This document shows, one piece after another, positions 52,676 through 64,000 of a stretch of DNA of 64,000 nt (the stretch's first letter is position 1; each line of letters opens with the position of its first letter). Below the pieces are notes generated by a model. It was not told the origin of the DNA. It did not search any database and saw only the letters and a list, made by a program, of their open reading frames with translations. Source of the DNA: Rhizobium sp. BT03 (GTDB lineage Bacteria > Pseudomonadota > Alphaproteobacteria > Rhizobiales > Rhizobiaceae); contig NZ_CP125640.1 in the NCBI RefSeq assembly GCF_030053155.1, forward strand, positions 2,551,001-2,615,000, in the 5' to 3' direction. The translations under genes and the position numbers were made by a program.

Positions 52676-54030
52676 ACGACATGGGACGGAAAAATCAGGA
52701 GACGGCCGGCCCGGCGCAGCTCGAATGGTATAGCGACGTGCCGCGCTCGATCCGAATGCACAGCATCGTCGGCCTCACGGTTCTCTTCACCTCGTTCGGA
52801 GGCTTCGGCTTCTGGGCCGCGACCGCCCCGCTTGCCTCCGCCGTCATCGCACAGGGGAGCTTCGTTGCAACGGGCAACAACAAGATCATCCAACATCTGG
52901 AAGGCGGCATCATCAGGGAGATGCGCGTCAGCGAAGGCGACACGGTGAAGGAAGGCGATGTCCTCTTGACCCTCGACACCACCGCATCCCGTTCGAACGA
53001 ACGGATGCTGCAGCTTCGCCGGCTGCGCCTGGAAGCCGTCGTCGCAAGGCTCCGCGCCGAGGCACAGGGCCTGCGCGAATTCCACATTCCCGATATTGTG
53101 ACGAAAGAGGCGGGCGACCCCGACATCGGCGCGATCATCCAGAGCCAGAACGTCGTCTTCCACAGCAAGCAGATCAAACTCGAAGAGCAGCTCAATCTGA
53201 TCGAGAAGAACATCAAGTCGCTGGAATACCGTTTCGCCGGCTATAAAGGCCAACGAGAATCCTTTGAAAGGCAATTGGCGCTGCTGACCGAGGAACGCGA
53301 TTCCAAGGCCCGGCTGGTCAAGGTCGGTTATATGCGCAAAACCGATCTCTTGGCGATCGAGCGGGCGATCGCCGATGCGATGGGCGACATATCTCGCCTG
53401 AACGGCGAGCTCAACGAGAGCGAGGCGGAGGTTGCCAAGTTCCGCCAGGAAGCCATCATTGCTGTCAATTCCAACAAGCAGGCGGCGCTCGATGCGCTCG
53501 AGACCGCCGAATCCGATCTGGACAGTGTTCGCCAGCAGATGCGTGAGGCTGCCGGCGTGCTGGAGCGCACCACCATCCGCTCACCGGTGACGGGTACGGT
53601 GGTGCGCTCTTATTTCCACACCGCCGGCGGCGTCATCACCACGGGCAAGCCGATCATGGAGATCCTGCCGGCGCATGTGCCGCTGATCCTGGAAGCGCAG
53701 GTGCTGCGCACCTCCATCGACCAGCTGCGCGAGGGAGAAACGGCCTCGATCCGGTTGACGGCGCTCAATCGGCGGACGACGCCGGTCCTGCAGGGCAGGG
53801 TCTTCTACGTCTCGGCCGACTCGATCGAGGAAAATTCGGGGGTTTCGGTCAAGGACGTCTACATCGTGCGCGTCCAAATACCGGATTCAGAGATTGCGCG
53901 GGTGCATAATTTCCACCCCGTTCCCGGCATGCCGGCCGAAGTGCTGATCCAGACGTCGGAACGCACCTTCTTCGAATATATCAGCAAACCAATCACCGAC
54001 AGCATGTCCCGGGCTTTCAAGGAACGCTGA
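52672..54030 (+). CDS. HlyD family periplasmic adaptor of type I secretion
   Basis: A 452-residue inner-membrane adaptor (PrsE/HlyD-type). One transmembrane helix lies near residues 28-50 (LTVLFTSFGGFGFWAATAPL). The lipoyl-like part is IIQHLEGGIIREMRVSEGDT and the long coiled-coil follows, ending in the HlyD barrel (TTIRSPVTGTVVRSYFHTAG). The start is GTG at 52672, overlapping the ATPase stop; an ATG nine bases on is possible. The outer-membrane TolC partner is not in this window, as is common in rhizobia. Confidence 0.93.
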   Translation: MNDMGRKNQETAGPAQLEWYSDVPRSIRMHSIVGLTVLFTSFGGFGFWAATAPLASAVIAQGSFVATGNNKIIQHLEGGIIREMRVSEGDTVKEGDVLLTLDTTASRSNERMLQLRRLRLEAVVARLRAEAQGLREFHIPDIVTKEAGDPDIGAIIQSQNVVFHSKQIKLEEQLNLIEKNIKSLEYRFAGYKGQRESFERQLALLTEERDSKARLVKVGYMRKTDLLAIERAIADAMGDISRLNGELNESEAEVAKFRQEAIIAVNSNKQAALDALETAESDLDSVRQQMREAAGVLERTTIRSPVTGTVVRSYFHTAGGVITTGKPIMEILPAHVPLILEAQVLRTSIDQLREGETASIRLTALNRRTTPVLQGRVFYVSADSIEENSGVSVKDVYIVRVQIPDSEIARVHNFHPVPGMPAEVLIQTSERTFFEYISKPITDSMSRAFKER

Positions 54031-54158
54031 CCGCGGGGATGCGGCAAACGACGGCGGTCCGCTTAAATGCAGAGGATTTGTCCGTCGTTCTGATATGGTA
54101 TCGGCATGTATCATCCTCCGGGATGGATCATCCCCATTGGGGGGAAGAAAGGGCGAGC

Positions 54159-54650
54159 ATGGCGGCGATGTCCGATGTCCTCCTGCGGGTCGGGCGCTTG
54201 AACTATGTCTGGACGAATACCGAAAGCCTGCTGATCTACATCATCGCCCATTTGCTGCGGGTCGAAAAGGATGCGGCAATCGTCGTCTTCCTGACCCTCA
54301 ACACGACACGGGCGCGGATCGATCTCGTCGAACGGCTTGCCAAACTCGCCTCGACCTCGGCTGCCGACCGCAAGGCAATCCTTTCAGCCATGTCGCGGCT
54401 GAAGAAGGAATCCAAGACCCGCAACAAGTACAATCACTGCATCTATTCCTTCGACGAAAAAGGAGAGATTTCGAGCACGCAGCTGATGCGGCTGGTCGAG
54501 GACGACAAGGAGATCCGCTATGGCAAGATCGAGCAGATGGATGCACGCGAGATCGACCTTCTGGAGAAGTCGATCGCCGAAATCGTCGCCATCAGCCGGG
54601 CGCTCTGGGCCTTCATCCATGCAAGCCCGCGGATCTCCGGCGAGCTCTGA
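54159..54650 (+). CDS. hypothetical protein after the type I secretion genes
   Basis: A 163-residue soluble helical protein (LNYVWTNTESLLIYIIAHLL; TTRARIDLVERLAKLASTSA). Rhizobial neighbours to polysaccharide or secretion genes have such proteins, but I know no family name. The start at 54159 has GAAAGG six bases upstream; the frame is open to 54039, with an ATG at 54123 as another choice. It follows the HlyD gene by about 130 bases on the same strand. Function cannot be assigned. Confidence 0.65.
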   Translation: MAAMSDVLLRVGRLNYVWTNTESLLIYIIAHLLRVEKDAAIVVFLTLNTTRARIDLVERLAKLASTSAADRKAILSAMSRLKKESKTRNKYNHCIYSFDEKGEISSTQLMRLVEDDKEIRYGKIEQMDAREIDLLEKSIAEIVAISRALWAFIHASPRISGEL

Positions 54651-54910
54651 CCTAATCCATACGGGTGCGGCATTCCAGACCGTTGCACACTTTCGGGCGA
54701 TATGCCTCCAGGCCCAGCATTCCAGGCAACTCGCCTAGCCCTATGTCTTTGAATTATTGGCAGAAGCATATTCCGATTCCGGGTTATTCGCCGGCTCAAA
54801 ACTAATCCTATTTAAGCCTTGCAAATCATCCGGACGGTTTATTTGAAGATCGATGTTTCCCATTAGAATGAAGGCTCCCGAGTGATGTATGGGGTATTGG
54901 GGGGGCGGAC

Positions 54911-56563
54911 ATGCGCATAGATATTATCGACACCATTGCCGGGTTCGACGCGGTACGCGACAACTGGGATCAGGTCTTCATGGACGATCCCGATGCGCAG
55001 CATTTCCTCTCCTGGATCTGGCTGAAGAATTATCTTTCCCGCCGGCGCCGCTGGTTCATCCTCGCGCTTCGCGAACGCGATCCCGAATCACCCTATGTGG
55101 CTTTTTTCCCCTTGCGCCTCATCACGCATCTGAACGAGAAGACCGGGCAGTTCTACGACGAGATCATGATGGCCGGGAATTTTGCGGCCGATTACACCGG
55201 CTTCATCGTCAGGCCGGATTACGAGCATCACGCCATTGCCGGCTTCGCCTCGTTTATCAAACATCAGAACTGGACCGACCTGAAGCTCGAATATTTCTGT
55301 GGCCCGGCCGGGCGGCGCGAGAAGATGATCGAGGCGCTGAAGGGGCCGGAGGTGATGTTTCGCGACAGCTCGCCGAAAAACAGCGAGAACATCGACAATA
55401 CGATCTGCCCTATCGTTCCCCTGCCGGCAAGCTTCGACGACTATCTCGACCAGCGCATGAGCAGCCAGACGCGCCAGAAGCTGCGGCGGTTCCTGCGCAA
55501 GGTCGAAGGAGACGATATTTACCGGATCACGATGGCGACCCCCGAAACCATCGAGCGCGACCTGGACATCCTCTTCAATCTGTGGCGGACCAAATGGAGC
55601 GCCCGCAAAGGCACGGAGCGGACCGAGCGGCTGATCATAACCACGCGCGAAATGCTGATGGACAGCTTCAACAGCGGCAATCTCGACGTGCCGGTCTTCT
55701 GGCATGGCGACCAGCCACTCGGGGCGCTGGCGAATCTCGTCGACCGGCAGAAGAAGGCGATTCTGTTCTATATCACCGGCCGCGACGAGACCTGGAAGAC
55801 GCCGTCTCCCGGTCTCATCCTGCATGGCTACTGCATCCGGCGGGCGATCGAGCAAGGCTTCAAGACCTACGACTTCCTGCGCGGAAACGAGCCCTATAAA
55901 TATATGTTCGGGGTCGAGGAACGACGGATCAGCTGCACCCTGTTCCGCACCCGCAACGGCCAGAATCTGCATGGCGCGCTCAACCCGCGCAGTGTTCGTT
56001 TCGTCTACGAACAGGCGCTTGACATGTACCGGAACGGTGCCCGTGGGAAAGCCGAGATCGCCTTCAATCAGGTCCTGCAATTGGTTCCGGGCCATACCGG
56101 CGCGGAATTCGGGATCGCCAATCTGCTGTTTGACCGGGGCAAGCTGACGGAGGCCCTGGCTGCCTATAAGGCGCTCGCCGAGCACGCGCCCGATCCGACG
56201 CCGATCCGGATGCGGCTTGGCGACACGCAGCTTGCCCTGCATCAATACGACCAGGCCGCGGAGACGTTCCGCCGGGTCGGCGAGGTCGGGCCGCATCTGA
56301 TCCAGGCGCATTACAAGCGCGGTATCGCGCTTGCGGCCAGCAAACGGCTGGCCGAGGCGGAAGCCGTTTTCGCCGCGATCCGGGACGTGCATTCGGACGA
56401 TCCGGCCGCACTCGACTATATCGCCAAGGCAAATGCCGCCCTCGAACGGATCCAGGCAAGTGCCGAGCCCGCGACTCACAAGACCGACCTCGTGCCGGAG
56501 ACCATCGCCCGCTGGAACCGGCGTGGGCTGCTCGGCGAACGACGCCGGCCGCGGCTGCACTGA
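54911..56563 (+). CDS. CelD/BcsL-type GNAT acyltransferase fused to TPR repeats
   Basis: A 550-residue protein. Residues 1-330 are a GNAT-fold acyltransferase of the CelD/BcsL (Acetyltransf_6) type: HFLSWIWLKNYLSRRRRWF, LRRFLRKVEGDDIYRI, LILHGYCIRRAIEQGFKTYD and FLRGNEPYKYMFG. Residues 370-510 hold about four TPRs (NLLFDRGKLTEALAAYKALA). CelD-type enzymes act in cellulose synthesis and other envelope modification. It follows the secretion genes; it might modify the exported proteins or a polymer. A single in-frame stop separates it from the helicase frame. Confidence 0.83.
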   Translation: MRIDIIDTIAGFDAVRDNWDQVFMDDPDAQHFLSWIWLKNYLSRRRRWFILALRERDPESPYVAFFPLRLITHLNEKTGQFYDEIMMAGNFAADYTGFIVRPDYEHHAIAGFASFIKHQNWTDLKLEYFCGPAGRREKMIEALKGPEVMFRDSSPKNSENIDNTICPIVPLPASFDDYLDQRMSSQTRQKLRRFLRKVEGDDIYRITMATPETIERDLDILFNLWRTKWSARKGTERTERLIITTREMLMDSFNSGNLDVPVFWHGDQPLGALANLVDRQKKAILFYITGRDETWKTPSPGLILHGYCIRRAIEQGFKTYDFLRGNEPYKYMFGVEERRISCTLFRTRNGQNLHGALNPRSVRFVYEQALDMYRNGARGKAEIAFNQVLQLVPGHTGAEFGIANLLFDRGKLTEALAAYKALAEHAPDPTPIRMRLGDTQLALHQYDQAAETFRRVGEVGPHLIQAHYKRGIALAASKRLAEAEAVFAAIRDVHSDDPAALDYIAKANAALERIQASAEPATHKTDLVPETIARWNRRGLLGERRRPRLH

Positions 56564-56620
56564 CGAGATACCTGCCGGCTGCGAACATGCGGTCGGGCGG
56601 TTCCTGCAGGCGCAGCCGCC

Positions 56621-59600
56621 GTGGTCTTTGATTTTGAGCTGCGTTCGTTGCTAAAAGAGGTGCAAGCCTATTTTGCAACTCCTCAGTGGAAACTCATGCA
56701 GACCAATGCAGATGGCGCCGAAAGGGAACGGCTTCTGGCTATTCTCGATTTCTGGCACAAGATCGAGTTCTTCATTCCCTACGATCTCTCCAGCCGTATT
56801 GTTGCAGGTGAAGGGCGAAGTGTCTTCTGGCTGCATGCAAGGACGCTCGGCGATGACGGTGCCGTGCTCAGCCGTCCAGCAATCCCCGAGGAGAAGAAGA
56901 TTACGGGTTTTACCCTGTTCCTCGGCGTTTTCGGCAAATCCGAAATTACTTCTGTCCGCCGTCACTTCGCCAGCGTTGCGGCCGCGATCGCCGAATATGA
57001 GGATGCCGAACGCGGCGATCTCGATGGCGATACCTGCTTTGCCAGCCTGCAGCTGACGCCCTCGGGACAGCCGCTTTTCGAAACATTTTCCGTTTCGACG
57101 CTTCCATGGGCTCTGGGACGCGTGCGCAAATCGGGCCTCTCCTCGCTTAGCCACGAAGCATTTGCCGACGGCAAACGGCAGCTGACGGAATTGCTGCAGA
57201 ATTTTCGGGCGCAGCGGCAACTGAGATCGTCATCGTTCGACGACGGTGCCGATCAACCGCTCGATGCCGGCGAGATCCTGACGCTGCATGAATTGCTCTG
57301 CGATTGGGCGGGCTTTGCCTCGCGTCAGGAGAAGCCCGTCGCCGCCGTTGAAATACGCTACAAGGACAGGGCGGAACGGCCTGACGTCCTCTCGCTGCCG
57401 CAGCAGGAGAGCCATGCGCCCGAAGCCGACGATGAGGAGGATGAGAGCGCAAGTGTCGAGGAAGAGATCGGCATCCTGAACAGCTTCTTCATCGAGGATA
57501 TCGAGCGGGCGATGATGCGCGTCAAACATGGCGATATTCCCGAGCCGCTCAGGCGATATCTCAGCCCACTTGCCCCGGAGAAGCGGATCGACCTCTATTC
57601 GGAGGACGGACGGAAGGCGATCGTTCGGGCTCTGCACCCCGGAAATCTCAACCGCGGACGCTGGCTCAGCGAACCTCATCACGCGATGAGCCTCATGCAG
57701 CAGTTCGCGATCAATTCGGCCATCGGCGAGCTTTCGGAAACCGGACTTTTCTCGGTCAACGGCCCGCCGGGGACGGGAAAGACGACCCTGCTTCGCGACA
57801 TGTTCGCGGATAATCTCGTTCGGCGCGCCCGCGTGCTCTCCTCCTTGAAGACGGCGCGCGACGCCTTTGACGGATCGCCGCGCCGCGCCATCTTCGCAGA
57901 CCGCAACACCGCCTCGATATCGGTGCTGATCCCGGCCCTTACCGGTTTCGAAATGGTCGTCGCCTCCTCCAACAATGCCGCGGTGGAGAATATTTCGCGC
58001 GACCTTCCCAAGCGGAGCTCGATCGCCGGGGCATCTTCACTCCAATATCTGCAGACGGTCGCGCACAAGATCGCGTGCCAAAAGGACAATGGCGCCGCCG
58101 TCAAGCTCTCCGACGGCGACCGTCCGTGGGGGCTGATCGCCTGTGCGCTCGGCAATGCCAGGAACCGCCGAGCCTTCAAGGAACGCTTCGCCTTCATGGA
58201 AATCACCGAAAGGCCGAACCCCGGCTGGTCCGGTGCGGCCAAGCCGCAGACCATCTGGGAATGGCGGGAGGGGTACGAGGGGCCGAGCTTCGCCGAAGCA
58301 TCGGCGGCCTTTCGTGCCGTCGACGACCGGGTTCGCGACAAGATCGGTCAATATGCACGCTATGCCGATCTCCATGACGACATCGCCCTGGCTTCGCAGG
58401 ACGTATTCTGCGGCGACGCGCTTGAACGGGTCGGGGCAGCCGCCGCCGAACGTCGGCGCGCGCAGGAGTGCTGCGATAGGGTGGCGGCCGAAATGCTTCG
58501 GATCGGGCAAGAATTGTCGGATCTGAAGGAGGAAGAACAGCTGCTCGACCGCAGCGCGCCTGCCTGGTGGGAGCGAGTGCTGCCAAACACCCCGGCCCGG
58601 CAGCATCGGCAGGATGTCGGCGCCAATGCGCGCCGGCAGCTGGACTTGCGCAAGGCGCTGGCGGAGTGCGAACATCGTCTTGCGAAAATCCATGAACCGC
58701 AGCTGGAACAGGCTTTGCGAGAACATGAGCGGGCCGAACAGGCACTGCGGTCACGGCAGAAAATCTGGGTGAGGAAAAGAGAGGAGTTCGACCGTCTGGG
58801 CGAGGTTCTCGGTCATCCCGCCATACCCGAGCGTCTCGCCGATCTCGAGACCGACCGGTTCCAGATCGGCGGCCTCTGGCATCAGGACGAACTGGCAGGC
58901 CTGCGGTCGGCATTGCTTGAGGCAGCGTTGACGCTGCATGAAGCATGGCTGGCGGAGGTTGGCAGGAAGGGCGGCGGTTTTGGCGGAAACATCGTCGCCA
59001 TCAGCAAGCTGTTGTCCAACAACAGTCCCGTCGATGACGCGCATATTGCATTGATCTGGCAGAGCCTTTTCATGATCGTTCCCATCGTCTCGACGACATT
59101 CGCCTCCTTCGCCCGGCAGTTCCGTGGGCTGGAAGCCGGTTCGATCGGCTGGGTCTTCATCGACGAAGCCGGTCAGGCGGTGCCGCAAGCAGCCGTCGGG
59201 GCCCTGTTGCGAGGGCGCCGGGTCATGGCGATCGGCGATCCCCAGCAGATCGAGCCGGTCTTTATCCTTCCGAGCGCGCTGATCACCGCCGCTTCGGCTC
59301 TTTCACCCCATACCGCGGCGGGACAATATTCGCCGAACCGGGCATCGGTGCAGATGCTCGCCGATGCCGCCAACCGCTATGGAACGACTGTTGCCGGCGA
59401 GGAAGCAGACGGACTCTGGATCGGCTGCCCTCTCCGAGTACACCGGCGCTGCGTCGATCCGATGTTCGGCCTCGCCAACCGGATCGCCTACCAGAACAAG
59501 ATGGTGTTCGGGCTGGAAAGTCGCCGCCCGGCCGGCGACGCACCGCCATTTTATGGCGACAGCGCCTGGATCGACGTCAGGGGCAGGGTATCGGGCAAAC

Positions 59601-60070
59601 AGACGGTTGCCGAACAGACGGACTTCATCGTCGACGTTCTCACCGCCAGCTATCGCCGCGATGGCGCATTGCCGGATCTCTATATCATTTCGCCCTTCAA
59701 GGAGATCAAAAACAGTCTGAGGCAGTCTCTGGCCCATGCGGCATGGGTCGATCGCCACGGAAATATGCGTTCGCCATCGAAACTGTCGCGGTGGCTGCGG
59801 GAACGGATAGGCACGGTGCATACCTTCCAGGGCAAGGAGGAGGACATCGTCTTCATGGTGCTCGGCGCCGATGCCGAGCATAGCGGAGCCGCAGCCTGGG
59901 CAGCATCGAAGCCGAACCTCCTGAACGTGGCGCTGACACGCGCCAAACGCCGCTTCTATATCGTCGGCGACCGCGCTCTCTGGCAAAGCTTGCCGTATTT
60001 CAGGGAAACGGCGAATGCCCTGGAGACGATGCAGGCAGCGGAATTCCTGGCCCGGAACGGTCTCGACTGA
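56621..60070 (+). CDS. superfamily 1 helicase (UPF1/Dna2/IGHMBP2-like)
   Basis: A 1,149-residue protein. Walker A is NGPPGTGKTTLL at residue 381. The Walker B/motif II is DEAGQAVPQAA with D848. Motif III is AIGDPQQIEP. Motif V is TVHTFQGKEEDIVF and motif VI is NVALTRAKRR with R1107. Between motifs I and II lies an insertion of about 440 residues, largely coiled coil (ELSDLKEEEQLLDR). The N-terminal 370 residues are of unknown fold. The start is GTG at 56621 without a good SD; no other in-frame start lies upstream to the previous gene's stop. Family members unwind RNA or DNA; some occur in phage-defence loci, which is not shown here. Confidence 0.85.
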   Translation: MVFDFELRSLLKEVQAYFATPQWKLMQTNADGAERERLLAILDFWHKIEFFIPYDLSSRIVAGEGRSVFWLHARTLGDDGAVLSRPAIPEEKKITGFTLFLGVFGKSEITSVRRHFASVAAAIAEYEDAERGDLDGDTCFASLQLTPSGQPLFETFSVSTLPWALGRVRKSGLSSLSHEAFADGKRQLTELLQNFRAQRQLRSSSFDDGADQPLDAGEILTLHELLCDWAGFASRQEKPVAAVEIRYKDRAERPDVLSLPQQESHAPEADDEEDESASVEEEIGILNSFFIEDIERAMMRVKHGDIPEPLRRYLSPLAPEKRIDLYSEDGRKAIVRALHPGNLNRGRWLSEPHHAMSLMQQFAINSAIGELSETGLFSVNGPPGTGKTTLLRDMFADNLVRRARVLSSLKTARDAFDGSPRRAIFADRNTASISVLIPALTGFEMVVASSNNAAVENISRDLPKRSSIAGASSLQYLQTVAHKIACQKDNGAAVKLSDGDRPWGLIACALGNARNRRAFKERFAFMEITERPNPGWSGAAKPQTIWEWREGYEGPSFAEASAAFRAVDDRVRDKIGQYARYADLHDDIALASQDVFCGDALERVGAAAAERRRAQECCDRVAAEMLRIGQELSDLKEEEQLLDRSAPAWWERVLPNTPARQHRQDVGANARRQLDLRKALAECEHRLAKIHEPQLEQALREHERAEQALRSRQKIWVRKREEFDRLGEVLGHPAIPERLADLETDRFQIGGLWHQDELAGLRSALLEAALTLHEAWLAEVGRKGGGFGGNIVAISKLLSNNSPVDDAHIALIWQSLFMIVPIVSTTFASFARQFRGLEAGSIGWVFIDEAGQAVPQAAVGALLRGRRVMAIGDPQQIEPVFILPSALITAASALSPHTAAGQYSPNRASVQMLADAANRYGTTVAGEEADGLWIGCPLRVHRRCVDPMFGLANRIAYQNKMVFGLESRRPAGDAPPFYGDSAWIDVRGRVSGKQTVAEQTDFIVDVLTASYRRDGALPDLYIISPFKEIKNSLRQSLAHAAWVDRHGNMRSPSKLSRWLRERIGTVHTFQGKEEDIVFMVLGADAEHSGAAAWAASKPNLLNVALTRAKRRFYIVGDRALWQSLPYFRETANALETMQAAEFLARNGLD

Positions 60071-60111
60071 AGCTGCGCACGCCGAGTTCTTTCCCGACTA
60101 TCAGCCGAAAC

Positions 60112-60141
60112 GCAAAAACCCGCCGAGAGGCGGGTTTTTGC
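60112..60141 (+). terminator. terminator after the helicase
   Basis: GCAAAAACCCGCC and GGCGGGTTTTTGC form a perfect 13-bp stem around GAGA. The T run is inside the stem's right arm. It lies 41 bases after the helicase stop and is symmetric enough to work on both strands. Confidence 0.8.
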
Positions 60142-60259
60142 GAGTTGTGTTTATGGAATTTGGTTTCGGGGGCAGGCTTTGTGATTTTTCTGTCCCGCTG
60201 CGTCGGCTTTGCCTGCTTGCGGGCCCCTGATTAGGCGTTAAATCCTCGACCCGTTACCA

Positions 60260-60293
60260 AACAAAAAGCCCGCGCTGAGGCGGGCTATTTGTT

Positions 60294-60295
<2 letters not shown>
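60260..60295 (-). terminator. terminator of the rRNA operon
   Basis: On the minus strand a GC-rich stem (AGCCCGC/GCGGGCT) flanked by AAACAAAT/TTTTTGTTT follows directly after tRNA-fMet. The T run after the stem on the minus strand fits termination of the rRNA operon. Confidence 0.75.
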
Positions 60296-60370
<75 letters not shown>

Positions 60371-60410
60371 CCATGGCAAGTCTGATTGACTTGCTGAGTA
60401 TTATAACACG

Positions 60411-60435
60411 AAAGGCCGCTTTGTGAGCGGCCTTT
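60411..60435. other. hairpin between 5S rRNA and tRNA-fMet
   Basis: AAAGGCCGCT and AGCGGCCTTT form a perfect 10-bp stem around TTGTG. It lies inside the rRNA operon transcript, so on the minus strand it is likely a processing hairpin; on the plus strand it is followed by TGTTCC. A TATAAT sequence lies just downstream of it on the minus strand. Confidence 0.45.
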
Positions 60436-60495
60436 TGTTCCGGCGTTTGCCGTTAGTCAGTTTCATTGTGAGAAGATTTAAAGTTGCGTTTTGCA

Positions 60496-60613
60496 GACCT
60501 GGCAGCGACCTACTCTCCCGCGTCTTAAGACGAAGTACCATGGGCGCAGGGGCGTTTCACGGCCGTGTTCGGAAAGGGAACGGGTGCAGCCACCCCGCCA
60601 TAACCACCAGGTC
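60496..60613 (-). rRNA. 5S ribosomal RNA
   Basis: The minus strand begins GACCTGGTGGTTATGGCGGG and ends CGCTGCCAGGTC; the two ends pair in the usual stem. The internal ACACGGCCGTGAAACGC and GGGAGAGTAGGTC segments match alphaproteobacterial 5S. Ends are estimated from pairing. Confidence 0.95.
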
Positions 60614-60789
60614 GGCAAAGCGCAACTTTATGTTTGAGAAGCTGGTGAAGTCCTATGACTTCGTTTTGAACACGTTTTAGAGCTCCAACCGGACGAACAC
60701 TTCGTGTTCGCCGGGACCGGGCAAAGGCTGGCGCCTTCGCCTTGTCAGGACGACCGCTTTGCGGTCGCCTTGAGATGAGCACAGTCAAT

Positions 60790-63600
<2,811 letters not shown>

Positions 63601-64000
63601 GCCAATGCTCATCGTCTCGTTGCTCGTTCCGAAGGAACGGCAACAGACCAGGTTACCTTTTACAACCCAGTCAATCCAACAATGCCATTAACGTGTTCGA
63701 CAGGTCTGCTTTATTGGAGCTACGCCGAGCAGCTCACTTGCAGCCTGTCTTAAGACCAGCTTCTCGAGATTGGATCCGATACCGCGCGGTCAGGCAACGG
63801 TAATCAAGCCGTCCGTCAGATGCTCATCCCTGAGGATAAACAAACAACAACGGCCCAGAGCGACAAGCTTCCTTCCTACCTCCGATCCCTCCATCGCGTC
63901 CGGCCGGCTAGGCCATCGACGATATCATAAGGATCGGGCTCGGACGCCTTGGGCAGAACCCAAAACACCTGGAAGCCTCCAGATCAATCTTCTCTTCACA
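63601..64000 (-). other. part of the 16S-23S internal transcribed spacer
   Basis: This 400-base stretch upstream of 23S on the minus strand contains no tRNA and no gene. In rhizobia the order is 16S, tRNA-Ile, tRNA-Ala, spacer, 23S, so the tRNAs and 16S are expected beyond the window edge. Short frames here are not supported. Confidence 0.85.

Noticed and set aside
56621..60070. Helicase as part of a phage-defence system
   Set aside because: No nuclease, methylase or other defence partner lies beside it; context alone does not support the claim.

Overview
The window reads as chromosomal DNA of a fast-growing rhizobium, most like the Rhizobium leguminosarum/etli group. The signs are high GC with alphaproteobacterial codon use, the cmk-rpsA pair beside a FYDLN-acid (TIGR02300) protein, a 23S rRNA with a helix-9 intervening sequence, an rRNA operon ending in 5S and initiator tRNA, rhizobial intergenic palindromes, and many ABC sugar-transport genes. 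These assignments rest on motif reading and family knowledge; no database search was run.

Bases 1-12,117 are mostly housekeeping or conserved genes: DUF3300 and DUF2950 envelope proteins, a CYTH protein, a winged-helix/TPR membrane protein, a GIY-YIG protein, tRNA-Ala(GGC), the FYDLN-acid protein, cmk, rpsA, an Ala/Glu-rich hypothetical and an RNase D-like exonuclease. Bases 12,222-16,280 hold a GABA module: a MerR/XRE/cupin regulator divergent from gabT-gabD, then slyX. Bases 16,462-22,929 hold uxaC-uxuB (hexuronate breakdown), a large intergenic inverted repeat, and a dimethylglycine/sarcosine dehydrogenase-like flavoprotein followed by a choline-kinase-like phosphotransferase.

Bases 23,083-39,280 are a large carbohydrate uptake and oxidation region. 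It has a complete ABC importer, three Gfo/Idh/MocA dehydrogenases, a DUF993 protein, a xylose-isomerase-like TIM barrel, a 2-hydroxyacid dehydrogenase, a DUF2264 protein, TetR and LacI regulators with candidate operators, and a second solute-binding protein without its own permeases. The enzyme set suggests oxidation, rearrangement and cleavage of an unusual glycoside; the substrate is not readable from sequence.

Bases 39,342-44,766 form a minus-strand exopolysaccharide-type operon: UDP-glucuronate decarboxylase-like, GalE-like, a membrane GT2 synthase, a DUF995 protein and a secreted GH26-like hydrolase. A small exported protein and a LuxR-type regulator with an atypical receiver follow.

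Bases 47,152-56,563 are the most distinctive part. Two large acidic, cysteine-free proteins (one with Asp-Thr-Lys-Thr repeats, one with beta-repeat character) precede a type I secretion ATPase with a 205-residue low-complexity extension, an HlyD adaptor, a small unknown protein and a CelD-type acyltransferase fused to TPRs. A perfect 14-bp hairpin lies between the first two genes. I read this as a dedicated type I secretion locus with its own substrates.

Bases 56,621-60,070 encode a 1,149-residue UPF1/Dna2-like helicase. The window closes with the minus-strand rRNA operon: part of the 16S-23S spacer, 23S, 5S and tRNA-fMet.
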